In this document: positions 44,044 to 53,503 of the stretch, one piece after another
Layout of the letters: each line of letters begins with the position of its first letter
How positions within the stretch are numbered: position 1 is the first letter of the stretch
Assembly: GCA_002424635.1 (NCBI GenBank)
Contig: DIKT01000021.1
Coordinates: 12,925 to 76,924 of the forward strand
Reading direction: 5' to 3'
From: Desulfobulbaceae bacterium UBA5611
GTDB lineage: Bacteria > Desulfobacterota > Desulfobulbia > Desulfobulbales > Desulfocapsaceae
Length of the DNA: 64,000 bases
Translations under genes and position numbers: made by a program
Notes under the pieces: model-generated
Seen by the model: only the letters and a program-made list of their open reading frames with translations
Told to the model about the DNA's origin: nothing
Database searches by the model: none

Positions 44044-45171
44044 TTAATTTCCTTGTTGTGTTGATTTGGGGCCTGTGATCCCTTGAGTGGCCGAGAGATT
44101 GAGCAGGGGTAGCGGTGATTTCTGGTCTTCATCAATCACATAGACTGAGGCTACTTCCGGCATAATAGCCTGCATGGCCTCCAGGTACATCCGTCGGCGG
44201 GTCACTTCCGGCGCGTTTTTATATTCTTTGAGGATATCGAGAAAACGCCCGGTCTCGCCCTCGGCCTCATTGACTCGGGCAGTAGCATAGCCATGGGATA
44301 CTTCAACCATGTTTTTGGCCTCACCTCGGGCCTTAGGAATGACTCGGTTGTAAGTTTCTTCCGCTTCATTGACCAGTCGTTTCATATCCTGATCCGCTTC
44401 ATTGACCTCATTGAAGGCCGGCTTCACCGGTTCCGGAGGGTTGATATCCTGAAACTGGACGGTACCGATAGAGATGCCTGCCTCCAGTTTATCCAGTTGC
44501 GTCTGCAGTTCATTTTTAGCATCTGCTGCCAGCAGGTCCCGGTTGCCGAGGACATAGTCGAAATCCATATTGCCGACCACCCGTCTGGTGATGCTCTCTG
44601 AGATGTCGCGTACTGCCTGGCGAACGTCTTTGACCTTAAAAAGAAAGTTGAGGGGGTCGCTGACCCGGTATTGGACGATCCAGGAGACATTGATGACATT
44701 GGTATCAGCCGTGAGCATCAGTGATTCTATTTCATAGCCGCTTCGTTCAAAGGTGCTTTGCTGGCCGGGAGTACGGCTGCGAAAACCGAACTCTTCTTTC
44801 CGAATCTCTTCCACATCCACCTTATATAATTTATCAATCAGCGGGAATTTGAAGCGCAGTCCTGGTTGTGTGGTGCGATGATACTCGCCCAGACGAAGGA
44901 CAACCCCCACTTCACCTGGCGAGATCTTGTAGAAAGAGGCGTAGATGGCCTGCAGAATCAGGACGACAATGACGAAGGTCAGGATTTTAGCGATCCCGGC
45001 CAGAGGATTGCCGGGCTGAGCAGGGGTGTTCTGCCGTGCCCCGCTCGTGGTCGTTTTTTTGGTGTCCGAGAAATATTCCTGCAGTTTTTTGATGAAGTAG
45101 GCCACCCATTCTTCAGGGGTCTGTGGCTTTCTTTTCTGACCCCATGGTGGCTGTTGATCCTGGTTGGACAT
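44044..45171 (-). CDS. hflK: FtsH modulator HflK
   Basis: Partner of HflC, 375 residues. The N-terminal cytoplasmic part is Gln/Pro-rich (PPWGQKRKPQTPEEW). The single membrane segment is near 68-88, followed by SPFH (SPGEVGVVLRLGEYHRT) and the conserved RVVGNMDFDYVL. The coil ends with the typical YATARVNEAEGE. It forms an operon with hflC and lies 132 bases after the rhomboid gene in the transcribed direction. Confidence 0.94.
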   Translation of the reverse strand: MSNQDQQPPWGQKRKPQTPEEWVAYFIKKLQEYFSDTKKTTTSGARQNTPAQPGNPLAGIAKILTFVIVVLILQAIYASFYKISPGEVGVVLRLGEYHRTTQPGLRFKFPLIDKLYKVDVEEIRKEEFGFRSRTPGQQSTFERSGYEIESLMLTADTNVINVSWIVQYRVSDPLNFLFKVKDVRQAVRDISESITRRVVGNMDFDYVLGNRDLLAADAKNELQTQLDKLEAGISIGTVQFQDINPPEPVKPAFNEVNEADQDMKRLVNEAEETYNRVIPKARGEAKNMVEVSHGYATARVNEAEGETGRFLDILKEYKNAPEVTRRRMYLEAMQAIMPEVASVYVIDEDQKSPLPLLNLSATQGITGPKSTQQGN

Positions 45172-45303
45172 AGGTTAAATCTCCTAGATTTAGTGATAGA
45201 TAAGGAATATGTCAGTTATCCTTTGTTGTGGTCATTTCTCCGGCAAGCAATGTATAAAATACAAAGGGAATTCATATTGTCAAGAAAACTTGGGAAAAGT
45301 ATA

Positions 45304-46203
45304 TTACTGCAGGGCCAGCAGCCAACTGCCGATGAGCATGGTCAGAAATAAGAAAAAGCAGATAGCCTGAAAGAAAAAAGAATGGCGCAGCCTCTGCAAT
45401 GGCTCGCGGCTCAAAAATTGACCGAACACCAGTCCGCATAATAGTCCGAAGAGATGGGCGCCGAGATCGGTCCGTTCACCGGAGCTGCCCAGCATGGCCA
45501 GAAGAGCCATTCCCGCCATGAACGGTATCAGAAAATGATGACCGGTAATTTTTTCTCGGCCTTGGTGGCTGAGTACGGCCAGCATGCCAATGACAGCAAA
45601 TACCGCGGTAGAAAAACCGACAAACTGATGTTCAGGGCCACGTATGATGGTGTTGATCAGATTGCCGCACCCAGCTGAGAGAAGCATAGCCCAGAGCCCA
45701 AGACCTGTACCGGTCAATCGGCAGAAAAAATGAAGGAGCCAGCCGCCAATGAGACTGTTTCCCAGCAGGTGAACTGTATCGGCATGTAAGGTAAGGGCGG
45801 TAAGTAGACGCCACCATTCTCGGTCCTGAAGGATGTGCTTGCCATGACCAGCACCTTGCTCAAACCAGAAGGAATGCTTTTCCCAGGGGCCGGTTACAGT
45901 ATAAAAAAGAATCATGGCTCCAATCAGAAGTAGGGTTGGCGGTTGCAGCAGAGGGACAAAATCATTGTCTCGGGCTGGCGGGGCTGATGGCCAGTCTTTA
46001 TTTTCTGTAAAATAGCTTTCCAGTTCATGGATGGCCCGCAGCTCTTTACCGGCAGCCACCAGCAGCTGCCAGCTGTGGTCGTCATAATGAATATAATGTG
46101 GAATATCGACCGCTGACAATACCAGATTCCATATCGCAGCTATCTCTTTCTGGTCTGTTATAAGGATGTAATTATCAGGCATGTCATTACTCTGAAATAT
46201 CAT
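45304..46203 (-). CDS. Rhomboid intramembrane serine protease
   Basis: A 299-residue membrane protease with about six to seven membrane segments. The N-terminal 95 residues are a soluble domain that resembles the GlpG type. Catalytic Ser is in VGFSTAVFA, with Gly-x-Ser; the His is in RTDLGAHLFGLLCG near 250; HLLGN near 155 gives the upstream His-Asn typical of rhomboids. The ATG at 46203 has a weak ribosome-binding site, and the ATG at 46182 is an alternative. It precedes hflK-hflC on the same strand, so a membrane quality-control context is likely. Confidence 0.88.
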   Translation of the reverse strand: MIFQSNDMPDNYILITDQKEIAAIWNLVLSAVDIPHYIHYDDHSWQLLVAAGKELRAIHELESYFTENKDWPSAPPARDNDFVPLLQPPTLLLIGAMILFYTVTGPWEKHSFWFEQGAGHGKHILQDREWWRLLTALTLHADTVHLLGNSLIGGWLLHFFCRLTGTGLGLWAMLLSAGCGNLINTIIRGPEHQFVGFSTAVFAVIGMLAVLSHQGREKITGHHFLIPFMAGMALLAMLGSSGERTDLGAHLFGLLCGLVFGQFLSREPLQRLRHSFFFQAICFFLFLTMLIGSWLLALQ

Positions 46204-46500
46204 AGCAGCTCAGGGGTAGATTGTCGAAACCATATCAATTTGTTTACTTTCAATATATCGTTCGTAATAAATGATTAACAATAAGCAATTGTAATGGCAG
46301 AGACTTGGCCAGAGCTGTTAATATTAGTCATTGAAGGGTTTGTTGGCAAATAGCACTTATTTCTTGGTGCATGCTTGTAAGGACAAATAAAGAAAAAGGG
46401 AGCCGGTCAGGATTGCGGCAAAGATGGTTTCATGCTATACGGCACAGGCAGGTCTTGGCACGAAAGAAGGCAGGAAAGAGGCAGGCGTGCACAAAAAAAT
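46204..46500. other. Spacer between the rhomboid gene and tRNA-Leu
   Basis: About 300 bases, AT-rich at the left end, with no gene or clear repeat seen. Confidence 0.4.
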
Positions 46501-46538
46501 AAAAAAAGGGTTACAACCTTTACAGGTCATAACCCTTT
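46490..46538 (-). terminator. Terminator after tRNA-Leu
   Basis: On the minus strand AAAGGGTTA pairs with TAACCCTTT, and the stem extends inward as TGACCT/AGGTTG with a 4-base loop. Seven Ts, then more after one A, follow at once. A strong intrinsic terminator for the tRNA-Leu transcript. Confidence 0.88.
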
Positions 46539-46546
46539 AATCAATT

Positions 46547-46632
46547 TGGTACCGTAGAGAAGACTCGAACTTCCACGAGGAAACCCCCACTAGGACCTGA
46601 ACCTAGCGCGTCTGCCATTCCGCCACTACGGC
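46547..46632 (-). tRNA. tRNA-Leu (CAG)
   Basis: An 86-base class II cloverleaf on the minus strand with a long variable arm. Acceptor GCCGTAG pairs with CTACGGT, the anticodon loop TTCAGGT gives CAG, and the T-arm is GTTCGAGTC. CCA is encoded at 46549-46547. Confidence 0.94.
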
Positions 46633-46719
46633 ACAACGATGACAATATGCTTGTCTGGACGTTTTTTGTCAAGACTTTCTTGGTCGTTAATTAAAAAAAG
46701 AGCTGGGATAGAGAGATTT

Positions 46720-47691
46720 ATGGAAATTTTCAGAGAAGTTGAGGCCATCAAAAACAGTTTTCCGTATGCCTGTGTCACTATCGGCAACTTTGACGGAGTG
46801 CATCTTGGTCATCAAATGCTGTTTGCCGAGGTAGTGCAGAAGGCCTATCGCCATCATGGCACCAGTGTTGCTGTCACCTTTGATCCTCATCCTTTGCAAG
46901 TACTGCGGCCGGAGGGAATCAAACTTATCTCCAATTGTGCCCAGAAAATAGAGCTGATCGGTCATGCCGGCATTGATGTCCTGGTCATTGTCCCGTTTAC
47001 CCTGCAGTTTGCCGCCACGCCAGCTGTGCATTTTGTTGATGAAATCCTCAAAAAGCGGATCAAAGTCCAGGAGCTGGTGGTTGGTTATGATTATGCCTTT
47101 GGTAAGGGCCGAGCTGGAGATATTAATTTTTTGCAAAAACAGGGGCAGGAAAAAGGGTTTGCGGTGACCGTCGTTGAGGCCCATTATGAAAATGAAATGC
47201 TGGTCAGCTCCACCAAAGTGCGGGAAATGATCGTTGCTGGGCGGATGGAGGAGGCTAAAAAGTTGCTTGGCCGGTTCTATCAGATCCGTGGCGAAGTCCA
47301 GATTGGCAAGCAGCGCGGTAGCAAGGAAATAGGTTTTCCAACGGCTAATTTGCATCTGGAGCCGGAAGATCTCATCCCTAGAATCGGCGTCTATGTCAGC
47401 CAGGTGATCTGTGACGGCAAATGTTATGGAGGGGTGTTAAATATTGGTTATAATCCCACTTTTGGGGAAGAGAAGCTTGTTGCTGAGACCCATATCTTTG
47501 ATTTTAATCAGGACATATACGGCAAGCCCATTAAGGTCAATTTGTTACAATTTCTGCGCGGAGAACAGAAATTTTCAGGCGTTCAGGAGCTTGCTGCCCA
47601 GATCGGCCGTGATGTCGTGCAGGCCAAACAGGTGCTGGCAGCACAGCAGAATGAATTAGCCCTGTCCTGTGAAGAAAAATTTAACAGTTGA
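46720..47691 (+). CDS. ribF: Bifunctional riboflavin kinase / FAD synthetase
   Basis: Makes FMN and FAD. It has 323 residues from the ATG at 46720; the longer frame overlaps the tRNA spacer and lacks family sequence. The N-terminal adenylyltransferase has CVTIGNFDGVHLGHQ and VVGYDYAFGKGRAG; TKVREMI is at about 165. The C-terminal kinase has RGSKEIGFPTANL and GVLNIGYNPTF. It stands apart from the ribE-ribBA-ribH group, three genes upstream of it. Confidence 0.95.
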   Translation: MEIFREVEAIKNSFPYACVTIGNFDGVHLGHQMLFAEVVQKAYRHHGTSVAVTFDPHPLQVLRPEGIKLISNCAQKIELIGHAGIDVLVIVPFTLQFAATPAVHFVDEILKKRIKVQELVVGYDYAFGKGRAGDINFLQKQGQEKGFAVTVVEAHYENEMLVSSTKVREMIVAGRMEEAKKLLGRFYQIRGEVQIGKQRGSKEIGFPTANLHLEPEDLIPRIGVYVSQVICDGKCYGGVLNIGYNPTFGEEKLVAETHIFDFNQDIYGKPIKVNLLQFLRGEQKFSGVQELAAQIGRDVVQAKQVLAAQQNELALSCEEKFNS

Positions 47692-47746
47692 GTCAGAAAA
47701 GTCAGTTTCAGTTCTTTGGTTAATCGAGCCGAAGAGGATTTTCTCC

Positions 47747-47774
47747 TTGCATGTGTGTTGAAGGTGTCTATAAT
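47747..47774 (+). promoter_or_regulatory. Sigma-70-like promoter candidate before the TPR gene
   Basis: TTGCAT at 47747-47752 and TATAAT at 47769-47774 are separated by 16 bases. They lie between ribF and the TPR gene. The -10 is exact and the -35 is near consensus. Confidence 0.5.
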
Positions 47775-47903
47775 ATATGCATTTTCGCAATTGTTTACTG
47801 GGGATATTGAAATCATGAGGGGTAGCTATGGCGAGATATCTAAGGAGTTGGATATCTGAGAATGGCTGGCACCCTGTCTATTATAGGTTATAGAGGTGAA
47901 GTT

Positions 47904-48533
47904 ATGTCAGAAGAACTACGGGAAGATTTAACAAAGATCATTGCAGAATTTGAAAAAAAATGTCAGCAGAGTCCCAATAACGTGATGGCGCATCATCATC
48001 TCGGCTTGGTGTATCTGAAAGCCGGCCGGGTGGATGAGGCCATAAAAATGCTGGAGCGGGCTATTGCCATAGATCCCATGAGCGGCGAGAGCATGATTAA
48101 TCTGGGGGCGATCTATTTTAGTAAAGGCGATATTGCCAAGGCCCAAGAGCTTAATGAAGAGGCGATCCGGGTAATGCCCGAGACCGCTCAGGCCCATGCC
48201 AATTTAGGATTGATCTGGCAACAGCGCAATGAACTGGATAAGGCGATCGCTGCCTATGATAAAGCCATCCAGTATAATCCCAAGCTCAGTACCGTATGGG
48301 TTAATCTGACGTCAGTGTTAACCATGAAAGGTGAAGACGAGAGGGCTCTTAAATCGGCCCTCAGAGGGGTGGAGATTGATCCGGACTCACCCCTGGCCCA
48401 GAATAATCTGGCGGTAGCCCTTTTCTTCAGTGGCGAGTACAAATTATCCAAGGAACATATGGAAAAGGCCAGGGAGCTTGGTTATTCGGTAGATCCCAAT
48501 TTTGTAAATCGTCTCAATCAAGAGTTGGCATAA
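47904..48533 (+). CDS. Tetratricopeptide repeat protein
   Basis: A 209-residue protein from the ATG at 47904 with GAGGTG before it; a longer frame starts at 47862 with no ribosome-binding site near. It contains about five TPR units, for example VMAHHHLGLVYLKAGRVDEA, AQAHANLGLIWQQRNELDKA and PLAQNNLAVALFFSGEYKLS. It is a scaffold or cofactor-protein binding module. It is followed by the CPFCG/HEAT-type protein and another TPR protein. Confidence 0.85.
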   Translation: MSEELREDLTKIIAEFEKKCQQSPNNVMAHHHLGLVYLKAGRVDEAIKMLERAIAIDPMSGESMINLGAIYFSKGDIAKAQELNEEAIRVMPETAQAHANLGLIWQQRNELDKAIAAYDKAIQYNPKLSTVWVNLTSVLTMKGEDERALKSALRGVEIDPDSPLAQNNLAVALFFSGEYKLSKEHMEKARELGYSVDPNFVNRLNQELA

Positions 48534-48569
48534 GCAAAAGAATATGAGCGGTGATGATTTGAGATTGTA

Positions 48570-49706
48570 ATGAATAAACCAAGAATAACAACACCACCGT
48601 GGTGCCCTTTCTGTGGTCAGAAGGTTGGGCGGGCCACCGATGCTATAGAACGGAAGATGCATGAGTTCAAAGTAGGACGTTGTCCGTGCGGCGCGGTCTA
48701 TAGCTGTGATCCCACCGGCCATAATATCGGCTCGGCTATAGTTGAGACTTTAGTGCTGGCCTGTGATAATAACTGGGATTTTGCCTGGGACCTATTGCCT
48801 GAAGAGGATTATCTGACCGGTCGGGTGGAAGACTATGATGAATTAACCCACCAGGTAGTCAATACCAGAAATATGGATGGTCGCCCGGTGCGGGGAGTTC
48901 TTTATTTTGTCCGTCTCCATACAGCGATCAGTGAGATCTCCAGGCGGGTCAAAGAGAAAAAAACGACCCAGGCCAGTCAGCTGACTGCCGGCGCCGAACT
49001 GGGGCCTATAGTAATGGAACCTGTTCTTGATCCCAGGAGAAAAAAACTCAAGGCCACCAAGCAGGATGTAAAACGATATGCCGAGCTGGGCGATATTGAT
49101 GCCCTGGTCGCCCTCAGTCTTGATGATAAAAAGACCTTACGTTTATTGCAGCGCTTGTTATACGAGCCGGATGAACAGCAGCGGTGGCGGATAGCTCAGA
49201 TTATCGGGCAGGTTTGTGCCCGGGTGGCCAGCCGGGAGCCGGGTCAGGTGGCTGAACTATTGCACCGTTTGTTTGAGGCCTGTTCTGATTCCGCCGCTAC
49301 TCCTTGGGGTATGGTTGAGACCATTGGCGAGGTGATTAGCCGCCGACCGGATATCTTTGGTGCCTTTACCCGGCATCTTTTGAACTATATGGGGGACAAC
49401 TCGACGCAGAGTCAGGTTATCTGGTCTCTCAGCAAAATCGCCGGATTGCGTCCGGATCTGATTCGTGAGACTCCTTTTTATAATCTGTTTCATTTTATGA
49501 GTCATCCCGATCCTGCCATGCGTGGCCAAGTGGCCCGTCTTCTCGGCCTTATCAATGCTACAGAGGTGGCAAACCAATTGATAGCCCTGACAGATGATAT
49601 GGCGGAGTTTTCCATCTGGGAAGATGCCGAATGTATTAACTATACCGTTTCAATCCTGGCCCGGGAGGCTGTGGCCAGGATTCAAGAAGGAGAAGTACAA
49701 AAATGA
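48570..49706 (+). CDS. Zinc-finger and HEAT-like protein (DVU0298-type)
   Basis: A 378-residue protein. An N-terminal zinc-binding region has CPFCGQKVGRA and GRCPCGAVYSCDPTGHN. A hinge region follows. Residues from about 170 look like HEAT repeats in which paired helices repeat (YAELGDIDALVALSLDDKK, WRIAQIIGQVCARVASREPG, MRGQVARLLGLINATEV). From memory it resembles the DVU0298 family seen in sulfate reducers, but that name carries no function. It overlaps the next gene by 4 bases (ATGA), so translation is coupled. Confidence 0.65.
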   Translation: MNKPRITTPPWCPFCGQKVGRATDAIERKMHEFKVGRCPCGAVYSCDPTGHNIGSAIVETLVLACDNNWDFAWDLLPEEDYLTGRVEDYDELTHQVVNTRNMDGRPVRGVLYFVRLHTAISEISRRVKEKKTTQASQLTAGAELGPIVMEPVLDPRRKKLKATKQDVKRYAELGDIDALVALSLDDKKTLRLLQRLLYEPDEQQRWRIAQIIGQVCARVASREPGQVAELLHRLFEACSDSAATPWGMVETIGEVISRRPDIFGAFTRHLLNYMGDNSTQSQVIWSLSKIAGLRPDLIRETPFYNLFHFMSHPDPAMRGQVARLLGLINATEVANQLIALTDDMAEFSIWEDAECINYTVSILAREAVARIQEGEVQK

Positions 49707-50299
49707 CCAATAATACATTGCAATCTATTCAAAATATTGCCCCGGTCACGCAGAAGAAAAGATCTTCTGATCCTATCCAGGCCGAATATGAGGAAGGCAA
49801 GGAATTGTTAGAGAAGAATGAGCTGGCCCTGGCTGCTCAGGCCTTTCATAATGCCCTTCTGGCCTTTGAAGAGAAAGATGATCAGAACGGTATCGCCAAT
49901 GCTTCTAATCAGCTGGGCCATGTTTGTCTTAAACGCCTGGAATTTGAGCTGGCGCTGCAGCATTATCAGCGGGCCTGGGATATCTGTGATCAAAAAAATG
50001 ATCCTATGAGTCTGCTTGCTCTGTCCAATCAGTTAGTCACTGTTCGTCAGGGCTTACAGCAGTATCCGGAGGCCCTTAACATCTGTCTGGATCTGCTGGA
50101 ATCTTATTATAAAAATAATAATCCTGAAGGGGTGGTGACTACTGTGGAACGGATGGTCGCTATCTATCTGGAGACAGGAGATACGGCCAAGGCCGCTGAT
50201 GGCTATCGGACTATTGCCTCAATTCATGCCAAGTATAAGCACAAGAATATTGCCGAACGTTTTATGGAAAAGGCACAGGCCCTAGAGGAGACGCCCTGA
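49703..50299 (+). CDS. Tetratricopeptide repeat protein
   Basis: A 198-residue protein whose ATG overlaps the preceding stop. It contains about four TPR-like units (ELALAAQAFHNALLAFEEK, GIANASNQLGHVCLKRLEFE, LALQHYQRAWDICDQKND). It probably forms a complex with the two genes before it and lies 10 bases before ribE. Confidence 0.8.
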   Translation: MTNNTLQSIQNIAPVTQKKRSSDPIQAEYEEGKELLEKNELALAAQAFHNALLAFEEKDDQNGIANASNQLGHVCLKRLEFELALQHYQRAWDICDQKNDPMSLLALSNQLVTVRQGLQQYPEALNICLDLLESYYKNNNPEGVVTTVERMVAIYLETGDTAKAADGYRTIASIHAKYKHKNIAERFMEKAQALEETP

Positions 50300-50309
50300 G
50301 AGGCCGCTT

Positions 50310-50969
50310 ATGTTCACAGGCATTGTTGCAGGCACCGGGATATTTCGCAGCAAGCGAGGTGTTGACGGCGGTTTGGCCTTTAATCTTGAGGCTGGCTTCG
50401 AGCTCACTGATCCGCAAGAAGGAGAGTCCATTGCTATTAATGGAGTCTGTCTGACAGCCTATAGTATAAAGGGTCGCTGTTTTACGGTTGATGTCTCACC
50501 TGAGTCTCTGGGCCGTACCACCTTGCAGGATCTGCGCATTGGCAGTCAGGTCAACATGGAACGGGCCGTGCGCATGTCTGACCGGCTGGGAGGTCATATT
50601 GTCTCTGGTCATGTTGATTGTGTGGCCACGGTCAAAGAACACCGGGCTACCGGCACCTTCACCCTGTTTTCGTTTACCCTGGCTGAACAATGGAACCGCT
50701 ATATCATTGAAAAGGGATCGGTTACCATTGATGGGGTCAGTCTGACAGTAAACAGCTGCAGCGCCGGGCGTTTTGAGGTTTCTATTATTCCGCACACCCT
50801 GAAGATGACAACGCTTGGGCAGTTAAAGATCGGCAGCCGGGTAAATATTGAAGTGGATATTATTGGTAAATATGTAGAGAAGCTTCTTGCTGGTCAGTCC
50901 ACGACCTCTGCCGGGAAGGAGCCGGGAAAGATCAATCCTGCTTTTCTGGCCGAGCATGGTTTTTTTTGA
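50310..50969 (+). CDS. ribE: Riboflavin synthase, alpha chain
   Basis: Dismutates two lumazines to riboflavin. It has 219 residues, with the N-terminal lumazine-binding repeat from MFTGIVAGTG and SIAINGVCLTAY. The second repeat has GSVTIDGVSLTVN. HVDCVATV links them. It leads the ribE-ribBA-ribH series. Confidence 0.94.
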   Translation: MFTGIVAGTGIFRSKRGVDGGLAFNLEAGFELTDPQEGESIAINGVCLTAYSIKGRCFTVDVSPESLGRTTLQDLRIGSQVNMERAVRMSDRLGGHIVSGHVDCVATVKEHRATGTFTLFSFTLAEQWNRYIIEKGSVTIDGVSLTVNSCSAGRFEVSIIPHTLKMTTLGQLKIGSRVNIEVDIIGKYVEKLLAGQSTTSAGKEPGKINPAFLAEHGFF

Positions 50970-51038
50970 TACGAAGCCCTGAATCCAGAGGGTAGAGCGA
51001 ATTTTTATATTAACACTATTAAACACTAGGTATTGATT

Positions 51039-52250
51039 ATGGTAGTCAGTCCAATTGAGGAAGTAATTCAGGATATTAAGGCCGGAAAAATGGTCATTTT
51101 GGTTGATGACGAAGATCGGGAAAATGAGGGTGACCTGTGCATGGCCGCTGAGGCGGTAACCCCTGAGGCCATTAATTTCATGGCCAGATATGGCCGGGGT
51201 CTGATCTGTCTGACCCTGAGTCCGGATCTGGTCGACAAACTGCAACTGCCGATGATGGTGAATGATAATAAGTCTCCTTATGGCACTGGCTTTACTATAA
51301 GCATTGAGGCCCGTACCGGCGTATCTACCGGTATATCAGCTGCCGATCGCGCCCGTACGATTGAGGCAGCTGTGGCACCAGATGCCAAGCCTTATGATAT
51401 TATCAGCCCTGGTCATATTTTTCCGCTGCGGGCTCGAGCGGGCGGCGTACTGGTTCGTCTCGGTCAGACTGAAGGGTCGGTGGATCTTGCCCGCCTGGCA
51501 GGTTGTCGAACGGCCGGGGTCATTTGTGAGATCATGAATGATGACGGCACCATGTCCAGGATGCCTGATCTGGAAAAATTTGCCGCCGAACATGACCTCA
51601 AGATCGTCACAATCGCTGATTTGGTTGCCTATCGACTGCGTGAAGATATCCTAGTCCATCGGGCCGTCGAGAGCCGGGTACCTACCGAACATGCCGGTGA
51701 ATTCCGGGCCGTGGTCTACACCAATGATGTGGACAATCTGGAGCATTTAGCCCTGGTGAAAGGGCAGATTAACCCTGAGAAAAAGGTGTTGGTGCGGGTC
51801 CATTCTGAATGTTTGACCGGTGATGTTTTTGGATCGGCCCGTTGTGATTGCGGTTCGCAACTACATGCCGCCATGCGGATGATCGACCAGGAAGGTTGTG
51901 GCGTGTTACTTTATATGCGTCAGGAGGGTCGGGGCATTGGTTTGATTAATAAAATGAAGGCTTACAATCTGCAGGATGAAGGTATGGATACTGTGGAGGC
52001 CAATCTCCATCTGGGCTTCAAGGCCGATCTGCGTGATTATGGCATTGGCGCCCAAATTCTCCGTGACCTCGGGGTACGGAAGATGAGTCTGCTGACCAAT
52101 AACCCTAAGAAGATCATTGGTCTGGAAGGTTATGGTATCGAGGTGGTCGATCGTTTCCCTATTGAAATGGCGGTCAGCGAGGAGAACAAAAGCTATCTGC
52201 AGTGTAAGCGGGACCGGATGGGCCATTTGATGGAAGTTGATGATGAATAA
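51039..52250 (+). CDS. ribBA: Bifunctional 3,4-DHBP synthase / GTP cyclohydrolase II
   Basis: Supplies both precursors of riboflavin. It has 403 residues from the ATG at 51039. The N-terminal DHBP synthase has [16 protein letters not shown] and the C-terminal cyclohydrolase has the zinc cysteines in [18 protein letters not shown], with RQEGRGIGL and [16 protein letters not shown]. No FMN riboswitch was seen in the 70-base gap before it. Confidence 0.96.
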   Translation: MVVSPIEEVIQDIKAGKMVILVDDEDRENEGDLCMAAEAVTPEAINFMARYGRGLICLTLSPDLVDKLQLPMMVNDNKSPYGTGFTISIEARTGVSTGISAADRARTIEAAVAPDAKPYDIISPGHIFPLRARAGGVLVRLGQTEGSVDLARLAGCRTAGVICEIMNDDGTMSRMPDLEKFAAEHDLKIVTIADLVAYRLREDILVHRAVESRVPTEHAGEFRAVVYTNDVDNLEHLALVKGQINPEKKVLVRVHSECLTGDVFGSARCDCGSQLHAAMRMIDQEGCGVLLYMRQEGRGIGLINKMKAYNLQDEGMDTVEANLHLGFKADLRDYGIGAQILRDLGVRKMSLLTNNPKKIIGLEGYGIEVVDRFPIEMAVSEENKSYLQCKRDRMGHLMEVDDE

Positions 52251-52315
52251 AGAAGCGAATATGGTCAGGCCTCTTTTTTAGAAAAGAATATATTTATAAG
52301 GATTAAGGTAATGCT

Positions 52316-52783
52316 ATGGCAAACATGATTGAGGGAAACCTGAAAGCGGATGGTAAAAAATTCGCCATTATAGTGGCGCGGTTTAATTCTTTTATCTCTG
52401 ATAAACTATTGGAAGGGGCCTTGGATACTCTGCTTCGTTCTGGTGCTTTGGATGAGGATATTGATGTGGCCCGCGTGCCCGGCGCTTTTGAAATCCCCCT
52501 GATTGCTAAAAAGATGGCGGCCTCTCATAAGTATGATGCGGTGATCTGTCTGGGTGTCGTGATCCGCGGGGCTACTCCTCATTTTGATGTGGTAGTCAAT
52601 GAGGTCTCCAAGGGCTCAGCCCAAGTTGGCCTGGAAACCGGGGTGCCCGTTATCTTTGGCGTCTTAACCACCGAAACCATTGAACAGGCTATTGAGCGTT
52701 CCGGCACCAAGGCGGGCAATAAAGGTGCGGAAGTCGCGGTGGCGGCCATTGAAATGGCGAATCTGATTATTAATCTTCAATAA
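52316..52783 (+). CDS. ribH: 6,7-dimethyl-8-ribityllumazine synthase
   Basis: A 155-residue protein that forms an icosahedral or pentameric shell and makes lumazine. Signatures are [48 protein letters not shown], and [12 protein letters not shown] with a catalytic His and substrate-binding residues. It follows ribBA by 65 bases and precedes nusB. Confidence 0.95.
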   Translation: MANMIEGNLKADGKKFAIIVARFNSFISDKLLEGALDTLLRSGALDEDIDVARVPGAFEIPLIAKKMAASHKYDAVICLGVVIRGATPHFDVVVNEVSKGSAQVGLETGVPVIFGVLTTETIEQAIERSGTKAGNKGAEVAVAAIEMANLIINLQ

Positions 52784-52921
52784 TATTCTTTTTACAGTTT
52801 AATCCGTCACTACAATTGGCAGGTCCCTTTTTAATCTGATTTTGTTTTTTGTTGGTTAGCTACTTCAATGTCTTTTGTCATGTGATATTGGTTAATTTTA
52901 TTTGTTTCATTTTTTCATCCC

Positions 52922-53410
52922 ATGGGAATACGTCGCAAGTCACGAGAGACCGCCATGCAGTTTCTTTTTCAGGAAGAATTTTTTTCTGAAGGTATTCGTC
53001 TGCAAGACGATCTGGAAGCTCGCTTTGATCAGTTCTGCCTCCTCTATCCAATTCAGAAGCTGGCGCGTCCTTATGCCATAGAACTATTGCAGGGAACTCT
53101 GCACCATCTGGAGCGTATTGATACCCTGATCAGGGACAGTGCTGTTAACTGGCGGATGGAAAGGATTGCCCTGACTGATAGAAATCTTTTGCGAATTGCG
53201 GTTTATGAAATGCTGCACAGTGCGGACGCCCCTGATCAAGTGGTCATCAATGAAGCTGTGGAGATCGCTAAGCGCTATGGAACAGAAGAATCCCCCGCCT
53301 TTATCAATGGAGTCCTTGACGCGGTACGTATGATAATTCGCAGTAGTGGTGACGGTTCTGGTCAGGCGCCTATCCTGACTTCAAAACTTGAGCCTGGAAG
53401 AACCCGATAG
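52922..53410 (+). CDS. nusB: Transcription antitermination protein NusB
   Basis: A 162-residue RNA-binding protein of the antitermination and rRNA complex. The N-terminal RRKSRETAMQFLFQ matches NusB. The later RNLLRIAVYEML and VVINEAVEIAKRYGT also match, and it has the usual length. No clear Shine-Dalgarno sequence precedes the ATG at 52922; the bases before it are T-rich. A ribH-nusB pairing is common in bacteria. Confidence 0.94.
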   Translation: MGIRRKSRETAMQFLFQEEFFSEGIRLQDDLEARFDQFCLLYPIQKLARPYAIELLQGTLHHLERIDTLIRDSAVNWRMERIALTDRNLLRIAVYEMLHSADAPDQVVINEAVEIAKRYGTEESPAFINGVLDAVRMIIRSSGDGSGQAPILTSKLEPGRTR

Positions 53411-53411
53411 T

Positions 53412-53495
53412 ATGGGTCATAGAGATAATATAAGTAAAGATGATGCAAGGAGCGCAGTGGAGAGAGCTGTGCTCGATACGCTTACCAAAACCTGA
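53412..53495 (+). CDS. Possible 27-residue peptide between nusB and ftsK
   Basis: A short frame from ATG at 53412 to a TGA at 53493-53495, translating to MGHRDNISKDDARSAVERAV and then LDTLTKT. It has GGAAG 13 bases before and ends 8 bases from the ftsK ATG. It may be a translational coupling leader or just chance. Weak. Confidence 0.2.
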   Translation: MGHRDNISKDDARSAVERAVLDTLTKT

Positions 53496-53503
53496 TCTTG
53501 TCG

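Noticed and set aside
46687..47355. A 222-codon minus-strand open frame opposite ribF
   Set aside because: It is opposite the adenylyltransferase half of ribF, and the plus-strand motifs are definitive.
50969..51039. FMN riboswitch before the riboflavin genes
   Set aside because: I looked for the conserved RFN sequence blocks upstream of ribF, ribE and ribBA and did not see them; gaps are too short at ribE and ribBA.
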